From NCBI RefSeq assembly GCF_001625325.1, contig NZ_JRQQ01000009.1:124001-188000 (forward strand): a stretch of 64,000 nt of DNA, written 5' to 3'. The notes under the pieces are model-generated. The model was given only the letters and a program-made list of their open reading frames with translations. It made no database searches and had not been told where the DNA came from. The DNA is from Croceicoccus estronivorus. Lineage in GTDB: Bacteria > Pseudomonadota > Alphaproteobacteria > Sphingomonadales > Sphingomonadaceae. Shown here one piece after another: positions 63,123-64,000 of the stretch. Each line of letters opens with the position of its first letter. The first letter of the stretch is position 1. The position numbers and the translations under genes were made by a program.

Positions 63123-63842
63123 ATGCCTGCCGATCTCGATCTCAAGCCACCGCGCAGAGTGCGGATTGGTTTTATCCTGATAATCGTCCTGCTGCATGTC
63201 GCGGTGATTTTCGGGTTGATACGGGCCTTTGCGCCCGATCTGGCCTCCACGGCAGTGAACAAGGCTTTGTCTGTCCTGACTGTCACTGTGACGACGCCTG
63301 ATCCCCCTGAAGCCAATGCAGAGCCTGACCCCGCCCCGAATGAAGGCGCATCAGGTGCCGAAGGCCGCAATGCAAAATCGCGGCCCGTGTCTGCGCCAAA
63401 GCGGACGCTTCCCGTAAAGCCCGAACCTGTGCCGCCTGCTGCTTCCACCGGCGCGGAGAACACGTCAGGTGCCCGTGATGCGGGTGAGGGCGCAGGGGCG
63501 GCTGGTCCGGGCAACGGCACCGGCAGCGGGCGCAGTGGAAGCGGGCAAGGCGGGATTGCCGTGCGTGGAGTGGTCAAGATTTCCGGCGACATCAATTCCG
63601 CACGGGATTATCCCAAGGGTACGCGCGAACGGCGGATTGGGCACAGCGTGACGATCTTGTTGACCGTCGGAACATCCGGTCGCGTAACCGATTGCCGGGT
63701 CACGCAAAGCAGCCCCGATCCGGAGGCGGATGCGATTACCTGCCAGCTTGCGGTGGAGCGGTTTCGCTTTCGTCCGGCTATCGATGCTCTGGGCGATCCC
63801 GTGCCGGGCAAATACGCCTGGCGGCAACGCTGGTTCTATTGA
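63123..63842 (+). CDS. TonB-like energy-transducer protein
   Basis: A 239-aa protein with a short cytoplasmic N-terminus, one membrane helix (IGFILIIVLLHVAVIFGLIR), a Pro/Glu-rich then Gly/Ser-rich periplasmic linker and a C-terminal domain (HSVTILLTVGTSGRVTDCRV, then LAVERFRFRPAIDALGDPVP) of the TonB/TolA C-terminal type. The ATG at 63123 removes an unrelated 47-residue extension. It may power TonB receptors such as those at 29020 and 40802, or belong to another complex; ExbB and ExbD genes are not seen. Confidence 0.78.
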   Translation: MPADLDLKPPRRVRIGFILIIVLLHVAVIFGLIRAFAPDLASTAVNKALSVLTVTVTTPDPPEANAEPDPAPNEGASGAEGRNAKSRPVSAPKRTLPVKPEPVPPAASTGAENTSGARDAGEGAGAAGPGNGTGSGRSGSGQGGIAVRGVVKISGDINSARDYPKGTRERRIGHSVTILLTVGTSGRVTDCRVTQSSPDPEADAITCQLAVERFRFRPAIDALGDPVPGKYAWRQRWFY

Positions 63843-63909
63843 TTCCTGGCAACCCTTTTTAAGCTCCTGCTTGCTACGGGGCCGCATTTGCGGAAGGTAA
63901 GCGGCTGAG

Positions 63910-64000
63910 ATGAACAGGATCACGCCAGTTGTGTTGTGCGGTGGCGGGGGCACGCGATTGTGGCCGCGCAGCCGCTCGGCCCGGCCCAAACCGTTTCTGC
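63910..64000 (+). CDS. Mannose-1-phosphate guanylyltransferase, N-terminal fragment (cut by window edge)
   Basis: The first 30 codons of a sugar-nucleotide transferase. The ATG follows GGAAGG. The protein begins [20 protein letters not shown] then [10 protein letters not shown], which holds the GxGTRLWPxSR and PKPFL signature of GDP-mannose pyrophosphorylase (ManC/XanB type). It makes GDP-mannose for polysaccharides. The rest lies outside the window. Confidence 0.82.
   Translation, partial: MNRITPVVLCGGGGTRLWPRSRSARPKPFL

Overview
The window looks like chromosome of a GC-rich alphaproteobacterium, most likely a sphingomonad (Novosphingobium, Sphingobium or a relative). This rests on two large TonB-dependent receptors with sphingomonad-type plugs, a dense cluster of accessory catabolic genes, and the overall codon style. 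The taxonomic call is inference.

Layout. (1) 1-1149, minus strand: two overlapping flagellar rod/hook-type genes, the first cut by the window edge. (2) 1464-15331: a giant YD/RHS-repeat polymorphic toxin of about 4,410 aa. It carries Ala/Asp/Gln-rich helical insertions, a LysM domain and a C-terminal domain resembling a PD-(D/E)xK nuclease, and it overlaps a likely immunity gene by ATGA. One internal module is strikingly AT-rich, yet its protein is paralogous to a normal-composition module nearby. (3) 15660-17183: an FAD-dependent dehydrogenase of the ketosteroid-dehydrogenase/fumarate-reductase type. (4) 17261-21490: a CnrYXH-like metal-sensing sigma/anti-sigma/sensor trio, divergent from a DUF411 protein and a copper-type P1B ATPase. 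(5) 21516-46793: a catabolic island with two amidohydrolases, an amidase, a DapA-fold protein lacking both aldolase catalytic residues, two MFS transporters, two TonB receptors, an acyl-CoA ligase, two acyl-CoA dehydrogenases, an enoyl-CoA hydratase, two SDRs, a SnoaL-like protein, an M20 carbamoylase/peptidase, a dicarboxylate-type symporter, and GntR, TetR and MarR-like regulators. (6) 46821-53453, minus strand: an apparent operon of a membrane-anchored FN3-like protein, a sodium:solute symporter, a 40-aa membrane miniprotein, an aspartate-carbamoyltransferase-like enzyme, asparagine synthetase, and a HerA-like ATPase. (7) 53686-55657: aldehyde dehydrogenase and a GlcG/HbpS-like protein. (8) 55867-60593: a tandem glycine riboswitch followed by gcvT-gcvH-gcvPA-gcvPB. 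(9) 60675-63057: an SDR, an NAD-dependent epimerase-like protein and a SnoaL-like protein. (10) 63123 to the end: a TonB-like protein and the start of a mannose-1-phosphate guanylyltransferase.

The most notable observation is that the catabolic island is stitched together by two families of AT-rich operator-like palindromes. Class 1 has the consensus TCTAATTTATATTMGA, with four sites at 22869, 23903, 32125 and 33898. Class 2 has the core TATCATAGCTATGATA, with sites at 23940, 37236 and 38476. Both classes meet in front of the 24116 operon. This suggests a two-regulator regulon for an amide- or ester-containing substrate that is taken up through TonB receptors, hydrolysed, activated to a CoA thioester and degraded by beta-oxidation-like steps. 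The substrate cannot be read from the sequence.

No rRNA, tRNA, CRISPR array, insertion sequence or prophage was seen.
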